A DNA stretch of 64,000 bases. Source: Thiohalocapsa sp. (GTDB lineage Bacteria > Pseudomonadota > Gammaproteobacteria > Chromatiales > Chromatiaceae). A program made the translations under genes and the position numbers. The notes under the pieces are model-generated. The model worked only from the letters and a program-made list of their open reading frames with translations, had not been told where the DNA came from and did not search any database. Each line of letters opens with the position of its first letter. The stretch's first letter is position 1. The stretch is from NCBI GenBank assembly GCA_021736785.1, contig JAIPFF010000021.1, positions 1 to 64,000 of the forward strand. Reading direction: 5' to 3'. Shown in pieces: positions 1 to 8,105 of this stretch.

Positions 1-1025
1 TCCAGGTCCTGCGAGGACTTGGCCACCTCCGCGCGCATATCCTCCGGCAGCGGGATCAGACCCTTGTCGGCCAGGTAGCCGTCCGGACCCCAGGCGTTGT
101 CGCTGGTGAACGCGGTCACGTACTCCTGGATGCCGGGGATGGTGCCGACATGCGCGTTCTTGACATAGAAGTACAGCGAGCGAGAGACCGGGTAGTCGCC
201 GGCGGCGATGTTGTCGAAGGTCGGCTCGACACCGTCGATGATCGTGCCCTGCAGCTTGTCGGCGTTTTGATCCAAGAAGCTGAAACCGAACACGCCGAGT
301 GCGCTCGGGTTGGAATCGAGCTTCTGGACGATCAGGTTGTCGTTCTCGCCGGCCTCGACATAGGCGCCATCCTCGCGCACCGAGCGGCACACCGCCTTAT
401 ACTTGCTCTTGTCCTCGGCCTTCATCGCGGCAATCCAATCGAACGTCTTGCAGCCGCCTTCCATCGCGATCTCGGCGAAGGCGTCGCGGGTGCCGGAAGT
501 GGGCGGCGGGCCGAGCACCTCGATCGCTACGTCCGGCAGATCCGGATTGACTTCTTTCCAGGTCTTGTAAGGGTTCGGCACGAGCTCTTCGCCGCCCTCG
601 GGGTTCGGGACGTCCTTCGCGAGCGCCAGCCAAACGTCGCGCAGCGACATCTCGAACTGCGGAGCCTGCTTCGAGTTGGCGATGGCGATGCCGTCGTACC
701 CGATCTTCACCTCGGTGATTTCCTTGACGCCGTTCTCCTGGCAGGACTCGAACTCCGAGACTTTCATGCGGCGCGACGCATTGGTGACGTCCGGATGCTC
801 GACGCCGACGCCTGCGCAGAACAGCTTCATGCCGCCGCCGGAGCCGGTGGACTCGATTTTCGGCGTGTTGAACTTGGTGGCGTTGCCGAAATTCTCGGCG
901 ACACTGGTCGCAAACGGGAACACGGTCGACGAGCCGACGATGTTGATCACATCGCGGGCCATGGCCTGGCTGGTCATCGAGGCGGCGCCGAGCACGGCGA
1001 TCGCAATCAAAGTCTTTTGTGTCAT
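1..1025 (-). CDS. pstS: PstS-like phosphate ABC transporter substrate-binding protein (3' end outside window)
   Basis: Periplasmic phosphate-binding protein that would deliver phosphate to a PstCAB transporter. Translating the minus strand from the ATG at 1025 gives a signal peptide (MTQKTLIAIAVLGAASMTSQ, cleavage near AMA-RD). The mature start is INIVGSSTVFPFATSVAENF, which holds the phosphate-binding GSSTVFP loop typical of the family. The GPPPTSGTRDAF loop further on is the second anion-binding motif. About 341 codons are present and the frame runs off the left edge, so the protein is nearly complete. It lies 235 bp downstream of aioA on the same strand. A PstS next to arsenite oxidase fits arsenic islands, where phosphate uptake competes with arsenate. 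No transporter permease is visible in the window. The family assignment is firm; phosphate as ligand is inferred. Confidence 0.9.
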   Translation of the reverse strand, partial: MTQKTLIAIAVLGAASMTSQAMARDVINIVGSSTVFPFATSVAENFGNATKFNTPKIESTGSGGGMKLFCAGVGVEHPDVTNASRRMKVSEFESCQENGVKEITEVKIGYDGIAIANSKQAPQFEMSLRDVWLALAKDVPNPEGGEELVPNPYKTWKEVNPDLPDVAIEVLGPPPTSGTRDAFAEIAMEGGCKTFDWIAAMKAEDKSKYKAVCRSVREDGAYVEAGENDNLIVQKLDSNPSALGVFGFSFLDQNADKLQGTIIDGVEPTFDNIAAGDYPVSRSLYFYVKNAHVGTIPGIQEYVTAFTSDNAWGPDGYLADKGLIPLPEDMRAEVAKSSQDL

Positions 1026-1099
1026 CTGAAACTCCAGAAAAAGTCGTAATCGAGCACGGGGATTGTCCCCGCTGATTGTTGAGTTCAGACGAACATTGC

Positions 1100-1117
1100 A
1101 TTTCCGTTTAATGACGG
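1100..1117 (-). promoter_or_regulatory. Possible Pho box upstream of pstS
   Basis: Read on the minus strand the segment is CCGTCATTAAACGGAAAT. Compared with the PhoB box (two CTGTCAT repeats separated by four A/T-rich bases), the first repeat matches 6 of 7, the spacer is TAAA, and the second repeat matches 4 of 7. It lies about 75 bp before the pstS start. Between it and the gene is a perfect 6-bp inverted repeat (CGGGGA-TTG-TCCCCG, 1057-1071), which could be an operator or a hairpin in the leader. This is a match by eye only. Confidence 0.35.
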
Positions 1118-1260
1118 CGCCGGCAAGACAAGCACGGCGGCACTGGAACGCGAAGTCGCCGCGGGGATGCGTCGGCGACATGGTCCAGCGCCGTGCTCCG
1201 CGCAATCCAATCTCCGTGCAGGCAGTAGCCGAAGCCGGTAACGGCGTTCGGCATCGACGC

Positions 1261-3735
1261 TCAAGCCAAATCGAAGCGACGCCGTTTGAACGACACGGTG
1301 CGCTTGTAGTCGCGCATGCTGCCGACCTTGCGCAGGTCGGCCCAGGTGCCCTTGTAGTAGGGAATCAGGTTGCGGTCGGTCCAGGGCGTGACCACGTCGC
1401 CGACGACGCCGTTGTCGTAGCCGAACATCATGAAGACATGTCCCTCGGCGATGTCGGGCTCCGGATAGGCCATCGCGAACGCGGAGCCGTAGTCGTTGTG
1501 CAGCTCGACGATATCCCCCGCCTCGATGCCCAGATCCTCGGCGTCCTTCGGATTCATCTCCAGCGGCGACATGGGAAAGCGGTCGCGGCGGAACGCGAGA
1601 TAGCGATCGTGGTAGGCGGTCTGCCAGATGTGGTTGGTGCGCCCGTTGTTGACCCAGAACCGATACTTCTTGCGCTGGGCCTCCACGGTGGCGGGCAGCC
1701 CGTTCCAGGGTGCCGGCAGGAACCGCGCCCTGCCGTCGTCGGTGTCGAACTTGTAGTCGGTGTAGAGCATCTCGGTGCCGACCAGCTTACCCCCGGTGTA
1801 CTCCTTGATCGGCAGTTGCACGCCGTTGTTGCCCATGGCGCGCAGCCGTTCGTAGGTTGCCAGATCGCCGGTCGGGCCGCCTTGGGTGTCGATGCCCTCG
1901 GGCTTTCGGAAACCGTCGTTGAAGGCGTCTTCCTCGTTCTGCCAATCGAAGCCCGCGAACCGGGCGGCCATCTCGCTGTTGCCGTCCGCCTCGTAAAGGC
2001 CCTTCAGGGTGTTCGCGATGTCGGCGGCGATCAGGCAATCCGGCTTGGCCTCGCCGGGCGGGTCCATGAAGCGCTGCGACAGACGCATGCGCCGCTCGCC
2101 GTTCATGGACGTCAGGTTCATTTCGCCGGGATGCGCGGCCGGCAGCAGGAGATGGGCCGCATCCGAGAACTTGGTCTTGTAGAGATCGATATTGGTCACG
2201 AACAGGCCGCCGCGATTCTCCACCGCGTCGTAGATGAGATCGACCAGCTCGTCCGCCGTGGCCCCGCGTGCCCGGGCGATGCTCTCGCGCACGATGCCGG
2301 CGCGCCGATAGACCGCCTCGCGGTACTCCTCCGCGTTGAGCGTCGTCTGAAAGGCGTTGCAGGCCCAGACCGTCAGCATTCGGCCGTTGCCTTTGATGAT
2401 CTCGTCGTCGACATAGATGGACGGGCGCCCGCCCGGGTAGGGCGGCCGGGCGTAGCCCTCCTGATGCCCGCCCATGCGCACGACACCGCTGCCGCGGCGG
2501 CCCACGTTCTCGGTGGTCAGCACCAGGTTCACCAGCGCCGACTGGATGCGGTAATTGTCGTTGCCCCAAATGATGCCTTTCTCGTAGCCGTGCATCGTGC
2601 GCGGATAGTGCCCGGATGCCTTCGGCTTGTAGGCCCATTCGGCGGCCTTGACAATATCGGCCTCGGGCACGCCGGTGACCCGGCTGCACTCGGCCAGGCT
2701 CATTCGGTTGGCCGCGAGCGCCTCGTCGAAGCCCGAGGTGTGCTCGGCGATGAAACGCTCGTGGTGCCAGTCCTGTTCGACGACATAGGTCATCAGCCCG
2801 TTGAAGAGAGCCGTATCGGTGCCGGGTGCGATGGCCAGATGCAGCACGTTGTCCTTGCCGGCCACGTGCTCGGCGATCGAGACGGTCAGGGTCCGGCGCG
2901 GGTCGACGAAGACGATCTTGGCCTTCTCCGCGGTCTCGCCGGGGAACCAGGCCTGCTTCTTGGCAATGGTCTCGCCGCGCATATTCGGTATGGCGTGGGC
3001 GAGGAAGTAGTTGGTCTGGGTCTCGTAGCCGTTGGCGCCGATATAGAACAGCGTGTCGGCGACCTCGGAGTCTTCGTAGCTGTTGTTCAGCTCGCCGATG
3101 CCCATGTCGCGGGTCGCGTGGCATTCGGAGTTGTAGGCCGGGCGGTTGTGGATACGCACCAACGGGGTCTGCAGCGCGCTGAACATCAGCTTGCCGCTGC
3201 CCCAGGTGTTCTCGAAGCCGCCTCCGGCACCGCCGTGGTCGAAGGCATTGAACGCCAGGGCCTCGGGGCCGCGCTCGTCGAGCAGGCGCTTGGTGACGCC
3301 GGCGTATACCTTGAGCGCCGTGTCCCAATTGGTCTCGACCCAGTCGTCGCCGGTGAACAGCATCGGATACATCAGCCGCTGCCGGGACGCGCCTTCCCCG
3401 GTATGCATCACGCTCGCGAGCTGCCCGCCGCGGGTCGAAGAGAGCCCCTTGTTCACCACGCATTGCTTGTCCGGCAGCACCATGATGTTCCAGCGCCGGC
3501 CGTCACGGTCGGCGATCACGTTGTGCATCGGCGGGGTCATGATGATCTGCTCGGGCCCGATCTGGCGGCGGAAATCGAAGCCCAGGGCATTCTCGTCCGG
3601 CGCCCGGCCCCCTTCCCGGTTCTCGGGCCACTTGTAGACGTGATAGCCACAGCCGACGATGCAGAAGTGGCAGGTCATATCGGTGCGCTGTGCGTCCTTC
3701 GGCGGCAGCGGGATGCGGTCTTTGTATTGACTCAT
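1261..3735 (-). CDS. aioA: Arsenite oxidase large subunit AioA (molybdopterin, 3Fe-4S)
   Basis: Catalytic subunit of Aio-type arsenite oxidase, a DMSO-reductase-family enzyme with bis-MGD molybdenum that oxidises arsenite to arsenate in the periplasm. The 824 residues match the family length. The N-terminus carries C22-x2-C25-x3-C29 ([16 protein letters not shown]), the 3Fe-4S ligand pattern specific to AioA, with no fourth Cys. Other family stretches include [20 protein letters not shown] and, near the C-terminus, [14 protein letters not shown]. There is no Tat signal of its own, as expected, since AioB carries the signal for co-export. It follows aioB by 28 bp and shares the sigma-54 promoter at 4327-4341. 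The closely related Arx enzymes were considered, but the adjacent Rieske subunit makes Aio the clear choice. Confidence 0.97.
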   Translation of the reverse strand: MSQYKDRIPLPPKDAQRTDMTCHFCIVGCGYHVYKWPENREGGRAPDENALGFDFRRQIGPEQIIMTPPMHNVIADRDGRRWNIMVLPDKQCVVNKGLSSTRGGQLASVMHTGEGASRQRLMYPMLFTGDDWVETNWDTALKVYAGVTKRLLDERGPEALAFNAFDHGGAGGGFENTWGSGKLMFSALQTPLVRIHNRPAYNSECHATRDMGIGELNNSYEDSEVADTLFYIGANGYETQTNYFLAHAIPNMRGETIAKKQAWFPGETAEKAKIVFVDPRRTLTVSIAEHVAGKDNVLHLAIAPGTDTALFNGLMTYVVEQDWHHERFIAEHTSGFDEALAANRMSLAECSRVTGVPEADIVKAAEWAYKPKASGHYPRTMHGYEKGIIWGNDNYRIQSALVNLVLTTENVGRRGSGVVRMGGHQEGYARPPYPGGRPSIYVDDEIIKGNGRMLTVWACNAFQTTLNAEEYREAVYRRAGIVRESIARARGATADELVDLIYDAVENRGGLFVTNIDLYKTKFSDAAHLLLPAAHPGEMNLTSMNGERRMRLSQRFMDPPGEAKPDCLIAADIANTLKGLYEADGNSEMAARFAGFDWQNEEDAFNDGFRKPEGIDTQGGPTGDLATYERLRAMGNNGVQLPIKEYTGGKLVGTEMLYTDYKFDTDDGRARFLPAPWNGLPATVEAQRKKYRFWVNNGRTNHIWQTAYHDRYLAFRRDRFPMSPLEMNPKDAEDLGIEAGDIVELHNDYGSAFAMAYPEPDIAEGHVFMMFGYDNGVVGDVVTPWTDRNLIPYYKGTWADLRKVGSMRDYKRTVSFKRRRFDLA

Positions 3736-3763
3736 GGTTGGTCGGCTCCGTCGGCGCGGGGAC

Positions 3764-4285
3764 TTAGATGACGTTGCATTGGCGGCCGTAGATCAGGCCT
3801 TCGACGGCGACGGCGTAGAGGGTGTCTTCGGCCTCGTCGTGCTCGAGCAGGATGCGCGGCAGGTTCTCGGTGGCCTGCCCGTCCACCATCTGGCCATGCA
3901 TCTCCGGATCGAAGATGCTGAAGTGACAACCGCACTTGAAGGTCCGCGCCGCCTTGTCGTAGCTCAGCGGGCAGCCCATGTGCGTGCACTGCGTGCTGAA
4001 TGCCACGATGTCCCCGTCGGGGCCGACACCGCCCGGCACCGGGCGGCCCAACTTGATGACCTGGCAGAAAGAATCCTCGTCCGGATAGCTGAAGGCCTTG
4101 GGCTCGTTCTCCTTCAGCGCGGAAGCCTTGGCGATGCCCGAGCGCGGATAGGGCAGCGTCGTCGCGCCCGGGTGGGATTGCTCGGTGTCGGCGTGCGCAA
4201 GACCGCCGCCGAGCAGGGTTGCCCCCGCCGCGGCCGCTGTCGTTCCGCCGGCCTTGAGAAAACGTCGTCTGCTGAGATCGGCCAT
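3764..4285 (-). CDS. aioB: Arsenite oxidase small (Rieske) subunit AioB
   Basis: Rieske 2Fe-2S subunit that takes electrons from AioA and passes them to a periplasmic cytochrome c or azurin. It begins with a Tat signal (SRRRFLKAG, then an Ala/Gly-rich core ending AHA-D). The Rieske motifs are C100-T-H102-M-G-C105 and C118-G-C120-H121. C100, H102, C118 and H121 would bind the cluster. C105 and C120 are placed to form the disulfide seen in some Aio enzymes and missing in others. At 173 residues it has normal length. It is the first gene of aioBA and is divergent from aioX. Confidence 0.97.
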   Translation of the reverse strand: MADLSRRRFLKAGGTTAAAAGATLLGGGLAHADTEQSHPGATTLPYPRSGIAKASALKENEPKAFSYPDEDSFCQVIKLGRPVPGGVGPDGDIVAFSTQCTHMGCPLSYDKAARTFKCGCHFSIFDPEMHGQMVDGQATENLPRILLEHDEAEDTLYAVAVEGLIYGRQCNVI

Positions 4286-4326
4286 AAGCTCGCATCGCTC
4301 CGGTAGGTGTTACGCGCCGGAGTACA

Positions 4327-4341
4327 GCAAGCGCTATGCCC
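4327..4341 (-). promoter_or_regulatory. Sigma-54 (-24/-12) promoter of aioBA
   Basis: The minus strand reads GGGCATAGCGCTTGC. Against the RpoN consensus TGGCAC-N5-TTGC it has the invariant GG and GC exactly 10 bp apart and a perfect TTGC -12 element; it differs only at the first and sixth positions. Transcription should start near 4315, about 30 bases before the aioB ATG. The neighbouring regulator AioR is an NtrC-type activator with a GAFTGA motif, so a sigma-54 promoter is what the gene context predicts. Confidence 0.85.
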
Positions 4342-4393
4342 GGCGCGCGAGGTCTGTTGGAACAATTACTTAGGTATGCCGGCGTAGATCATA

Positions 4394-4432
4394 GGTAACA
4401 CCCGCGCCCATGCTGTGTTACAAAAAGGTAAC
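4394..4432. promoter_or_regulatory. Candidate AioR enhancer: GTAACAC/GTGTTAC elements
   Basis: The aioB-aioX intergenic region contains GGTAACAC (4394-4401), GTGTTAC (4415-4421) and GGTAAC (4427-4432). These form two overlapping inverted repeats, GTAACAC with GTGTTAC and GTTAC with GTAAC. A further GGTGTTAC lies at 4306-4313, close to the predicted aioB transcription start. Relative to that start the upstream set sits at about -80 to -117, the usual range for a bacterial enhancer-binding protein. That these are AioR sites is inference. Confidence 0.6.
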
Positions 4433-4457
4433 GTCCACCTACCGGAGGATCGCGTCG

Positions 4458-5351
4458 ATGCATCCATGCTCTCGCCGCGCCTTCATGGCCGGCCTGCTCG
4501 CGGCAGCCGGCGCTGCAACCTCGCCCTCGGCAGTCCGGAGCGCGGCGGCGGCGAACGGCCCTCGTCGCCGCGCGCCGCTGCGCCTCGGCGTCACGCCGGT
4601 CATCCTGGAAGACCGGGTCGGGTTTCTGAACCGTTGGGGGGCGTGGCTCGGGGAGCATCTGCGCACCGACGTCGAACTGGTGCAGCGCACGCGCTATCGC
4701 GAGATCGTCGACCTGTTGCTGCGCGGGCGGCTCGATCTCGCCTGGATCTGCGGCTATCCCTATGTGCAGCACCGGGACCGCTTGTCGTTGATCGCGGTGC
4801 CGCGCTGGCGCGGACAGCCCCTGTATCGCTCGGAGATCATCGTGCCCGTCGACTCCGCGGCCGCCGGCCTGTCCGATTTGCGCGACGGCCTGTTTGCCTG
4901 GAGCGACCCGGATTCCAACTCCGGCTGGCTCTACCCGCGCTTCAAGCTGCGATCGTCCGGTCAGGATCCGGACCGCTTCTTCCGCCGGACCATCTTTACC
5001 TGGGGCCACGCCCGCAGCGTCCAGGCCGTCGCCGAGGGATTGACGGACGGTGCCGCCGTCGACAGCTACGTGCGCGAGACACTGCTGCTGCATGAGCCGC
5101 GGCTGGCCGCGGCCGTGCGCGTCGTCGAGCGCTCGCCGCTGTTCGGCTTCCCGCCCATCGTCGGCGGCCCTTCACTCGCCGCGGATCGGCTGCAGCGGGT
5201 GCGCGAGGTGCTGCTCGGGCAAGACGCCGACGCCGAAGGCCGGGCGTTGTTGGCCGACTTGAACCTGGACGGATTCGCGGAGGCCTCATCGGCGCTTTAC
5301 GGCGATATCGCGGCCATGGCGGAGCGCATCGACGGCAGGCAGCCCGCATGA
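4458..5351 (+). CDS. aioX: AioX, periplasmic arsenite-sensing PhnD-type binding protein
   Basis: Substrate-binding protein of the PhnD (phosphate/phosphonate) superfamily, which in aio loci binds arsenite and signals to the sensor kinase AioS. The ATG at 4458 is preferred over one at 4410 because it has a GGAGG at 4444-4448 and begins with a Tat-type signal (CSRRAFMAGLLAAAGAA). The mature protein starts near APLRLGVTPVILEDRVGFLN, typical of PhnD-like proteins. It is 297 residues long. Its stop overlaps the aioS start (ATGA), so translation is coupled. No transporter genes accompany it, which favours a sensor rather than an uptake role. Family placement and context agree; arsenite binding is inferred from known aioXSR systems. 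Confidence 0.88.
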   Translation: MHPCSRRAFMAGLLAAAGAATSPSAVRSAAAANGPRRRAPLRLGVTPVILEDRVGFLNRWGAWLGEHLRTDVELVQRTRYREIVDLLLRGRLDLAWICGYPYVQHRDRLSLIAVPRWRGQPLYRSEIIVPVDSAAAGLSDLRDGLFAWSDPDSNSGWLYPRFKLRSSGQDPDRFFRRTIFTWGHARSVQAVAEGLTDGAAVDSYVRETLLLHEPRLAAAVRVVERSPLFGFPPIVGGPSLAADRLQRVREVLLGQDADAEGRALLADLNLDGFAEASSALYGDIAAMAERIDGRQPA

Positions 5352-6775
5352 GTCGGCTCACCTCCAGCTACCGCTTCCGCCTGCCGCTTGCGCTTAGTCT
5401 CACGGCCATTGTCACGGCGGTTTTCATGGCCGCCGCCCTCGGCCTGCAATCGCTGCACAACCTGCGCGAGGATCAGGGCCGCAATGCCCTGCGCCTGGCA
5501 CATGCGATGTCCCACTTGCTGGTCGGCGCACTGCGCCAAGACGACGTTTGGCTGGCCTACTCCCTGCTGCGTGGTCCCGACGGCGCCGACGGCACGCTGA
5601 TTTGGATCGTCGCGGACGCCGACGACAGGGTCTTTGCCAGCAACCGGCCGCGGGACTTCCGCTTGGGACAGCCGCTGCGCGAAGCGCTGCCGCTGATTGC
5701 CGAGATGCCGCCGGCGGCGGATCCGACCGGCACGGTCATCGAGGTCCGGGAAGCGGACGTGCGCCGCGTGCTGCACCTGCCGCTGTTCAGCGAGAACACC
5801 GGCGTCGGAAATCTCTACGCCCTGCTGTCCGACGAGCCCTTCCTGCACCGCTTCCACGAGGTGGTGCTCGGCGGCGTTGCGGTGACGGCCGCCGTGCTCG
5901 CCCTGTTGCTCCCGGTGGGCTGGCTGTCGGGACGACGCATGGTCACGCCCTTGGTGGACTTGGCGCAGTGCATGGCCCGGGTCGGCCGCGTCGACCCGCG
6001 CGACATGGAATGCCGCATCCGGACCGGCGACGACGAGATCGGCCAGCTCGGGCGCTGCTTCAAAGGCATGCTGGGGGCGCTCGCCGAGAAGGCGCAGCTG
6101 GAGCGCCGGGTCGTGCAAACGGAGCGCCTCGCCGCGGTCGGCCGCGTCGCAGCCGGCGTTGCGCACGAAATCAACAATCCCCTCGGCGGCATGGTCATGG
6201 CCATCGACACCTATCGCGGCGGCGGCCCCCTGGACGCGCGCAACCGCCAGTTGCTGGACCTGCTCGACCGCGGCCTGCGCCAGATTCAATCGACGGTCTC
6301 GGCACTGCTGGTCGAGGCGCGCGCGGACCGGCGCACCTTGACGCGGGACGACTTCGAAGACGTCCGCACCTTGGTCGAGCCCCGGGTGAATCGCCGCGGC
6401 GCGCCGCTGGACTGGCATGTGACGCTCGACGCGGCGACATCGTTGCCGGCAACGCCGGTGCGCCAGCTGCTGCTGAATCTGGTGCTGAACGCACTGAGCG
6501 CCGCCGGCGAAGGCGGCCGCGCCGTTGTTCATGTCACCGCGTCGGATTCGGGGCTGTGCATGCTGGTCGAGAACACCGGCACGCCGTTGCCGCCGGAGCG
6601 GCTCGACTATCTATTCGAGCCCTTCCCGTCCTCGCGCGGGGACGGCGAAGGCCTTGGCCTGTGGGTCTGCTATCAGATCGTCTCCCAGCTGCACGGCAGG
6701 ATCGATGTGGAAGCGGTCGGCGCGGCGACCCGCGTTCGTGTCGACCTGCCGCTGCATCCGGAGATCGAGCGATGA
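5348..6775 (+). CDS. aioS: AioS, membrane sensor histidine kinase
   Basis: Sensor kinase of the arsenite response. There is a transmembrane helix at about residues 12-33, a periplasmic region of about 140 residues, a second helix at about 174-193, and then a HAMP linker. The phospho-acceptor H273 lies in GVAHEINNPLGG, a HisKA H-box of the NtrB/AtoS type. The ATP-binding domain follows, with NLVLNAL (N box), FEPFPSSRGDGEGLGLWVC (F and G boxes). At 475 residues it is complete. It overlaps aioX and aioR by four bases each. The partner is the NtrC-type regulator encoded next. Confidence 0.92.
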   Translation: MSRLTSSYRFRLPLALSLTAIVTAVFMAAALGLQSLHNLREDQGRNALRLAHAMSHLLVGALRQDDVWLAYSLLRGPDGADGTLIWIVADADDRVFASNRPRDFRLGQPLREALPLIAEMPPAADPTGTVIEVREADVRRVLHLPLFSENTGVGNLYALLSDEPFLHRFHEVVLGGVAVTAAVLALLLPVGWLSGRRMVTPLVDLAQCMARVGRVDPRDMECRIRTGDDEIGQLGRCFKGMLGALAEKAQLERRVVQTERLAAVGRVAAGVAHEINNPLGGMVMAIDTYRGGGPLDARNRQLLDLLDRGLRQIQSTVSALLVEARADRRTLTRDDFEDVRTLVEPRVNRRGAPLDWHVTLDAATSLPATPVRQLLLNLVLNALSAAGEGGRAVVHVTASDSGLCMLVENTGTPLPPERLDYLFEPFPSSRGDGEGLGLWVCYQIVSQLHGRIDVEAVGAATRVRVDLPLHPEIER

Positions 6776-8097
6776 CGCGCATCTGCTTGATCGAGGACGA
6801 CGCCATCATGGGCGAGGCCCTTGCCCAGCGCCTGGCCTTGGAGGGTTTTACCGTGGACTGGCGGCGCACGGGCAACGCCGGGCTCGCGGCGCTGACTGGT
6901 GGCTGCGCCGGTGCAGGTGCCCGCGCCGATGCGGCCGTCATCGACATCAACCTGCCGGACATCTCCGGCATCGCCCTGTTCGAGGAACTGCTGCAGCGCT
7001 GCGAGTCGCCGCCGCCGTGCCTGTTCATCACCGGTTACGGCACCATCGACGACGCCGTTCGGCTGCTGAAGCTCGGTGCCGCCGACTATCTGACCAAGCC
7101 GCTGAGCCCCGCGGAGTTGATCGCGCGTCTGCGCGCACTGGCGGGGTCCGGCGCGACCGGGCCCGCGAATAGGCCCGCGGGCGGGGACGACGACCCCCTG
7201 GGACTCTCCCCGGCCATGCGGCGCATCGACGGCGCGCTCGAGCGCATTGCCCGACATCCGGAGATGCCGCTTTTGATCCGCGGCGAGTCCGGTGTCGGCA
7301 AAGAGGTGGTGGCGCGGCGGCTGCATCGGCTGCAGTGTCCGCAAGCCCCCTTCGTTGCTGTCAACTGCGCGGCGATGCCGGAGGGGCTGATCGAGTCGGA
7401 GCTGTTCGGCCACGAAAAGGGCGCGTTCACGGGCGCATCCGCGAGACGCGAGGGCTGCTTCGAGCGCGCCGGCGACGGCCTGCTCTTCCTCGACGAGATC
7501 GGCGACATGCCACAAGTGCTGCAGCCCCGCCTGCTGCGGGCGCTACAGGAACACCGCGTGACACGAATCGGCGGCGACCGGGAACTGGCCATTGCCGCCC
7601 GGCCGGTGCTCGCGACGCACCAGGATCTGGAAGGCCTGGTCCGCGACGGGCGTTTTCGCGAAGACCTCTACTACCGGATCAATGTGCTCGAAATCGACAT
7701 CCCGCCGCTGCGCGAGCGCCCCGAAGACATTCTCTGGCTTGCCGAGCACTTCCTCGGCGAGCACGCCCGGCGCTTTCCGGACGAGCACCGAACGCTGAGC
7801 GCGGAAGATCGCGCAACGCTGCTCAAATACCGCTGGCCGGGCAATGTCCGCGAGCTGCGGCACGTGCTCGAGCGCGCCTGCGTCATGGGTGAAAGCGACC
7901 GGCTGCTGCTGAAGCTGCCCGGCGCCGGCCCGAGTGACGAGAAGCCCCTTAAGTCCTACGCGCGGGCCGGCGAGCGCGCCGCCATCGTGGCCGCCCTGGA
8001 GGACCACAAGCGCAACGTCACCGCGGCCGCGGCGGCGCTCGGCATCAGCCGCAAGACCCTATGGCAGAAGATGAAGCGCTACGGCATCTCGCGCTAG
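6772..8097 (+). CDS. aioR: AioR, NtrC-family sigma-54-dependent response regulator
   Basis: Activator of the aioBA promoter. The ATG at 6772 overlaps the aioS stop; the frame stays open far upstream, but that part is antisense-like shadow of aioS. Of the 441 residues, the receiver domain is first, with D58 (AVIDINLPDISG) as phosphorylation site. The AAA+ domain follows: GESGVGKE (Walker A), the sigma-54 contact loop HEKGAFTGAS, FLDEIGDMP (Walker B) and WPGNVREL. A Fis-type helix-turn-helix ends the protein (AAALGISRKTLWQKMKRYGI). It ends 8 bp from the convergent mrp operon. Confidence 0.95.
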   Translation: MTRICLIEDDAIMGEALAQRLALEGFTVDWRRTGNAGLAALTGGCAGAGARADAAVIDINLPDISGIALFEELLQRCESPPPCLFITGYGTIDDAVRLLKLGAADYLTKPLSPAELIARLRALAGSGATGPANRPAGGDDDPLGLSPAMRRIDGALERIARHPEMPLLIRGESGVGKEVVARRLHRLQCPQAPFVAVNCAAMPEGLIESELFGHEKGAFTGASARREGCFERAGDGLLFLDEIGDMPQVLQPRLLRALQEHRVTRIGGDRELAIAARPVLATHQDLEGLVRDGRFREDLYYRINVLEIDIPPLRERPEDILWLAEHFLGEHARRFPDEHRTLSAEDRATLLKYRWPGNVRELRHVLERACVMGESDRLLLKLPGAGPSDEKPLKSYARAGERAAIVAALEDHKRNVTAAAAALGISRKTLWQKMKRYGISR

Positions 8098-8105
8098 AGA
8101 CCCCG

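Noticed and set aside
1063-3771. Very long plus-strand frame opposite aioA (902 codons)
   Set aside because: It is exactly antisense to aioA, has an unnatural composition (Val/Gly/His/Arg rich) and no motifs; a GC-rich codon-usage shadow.
5548-8097. Single 849-codon frame covering aioS and aioR
   Set aside because: Only the part from 6772 encodes AioR; the upstream part is out of frame with aioS and has low-complexity Arg/Ala composition.
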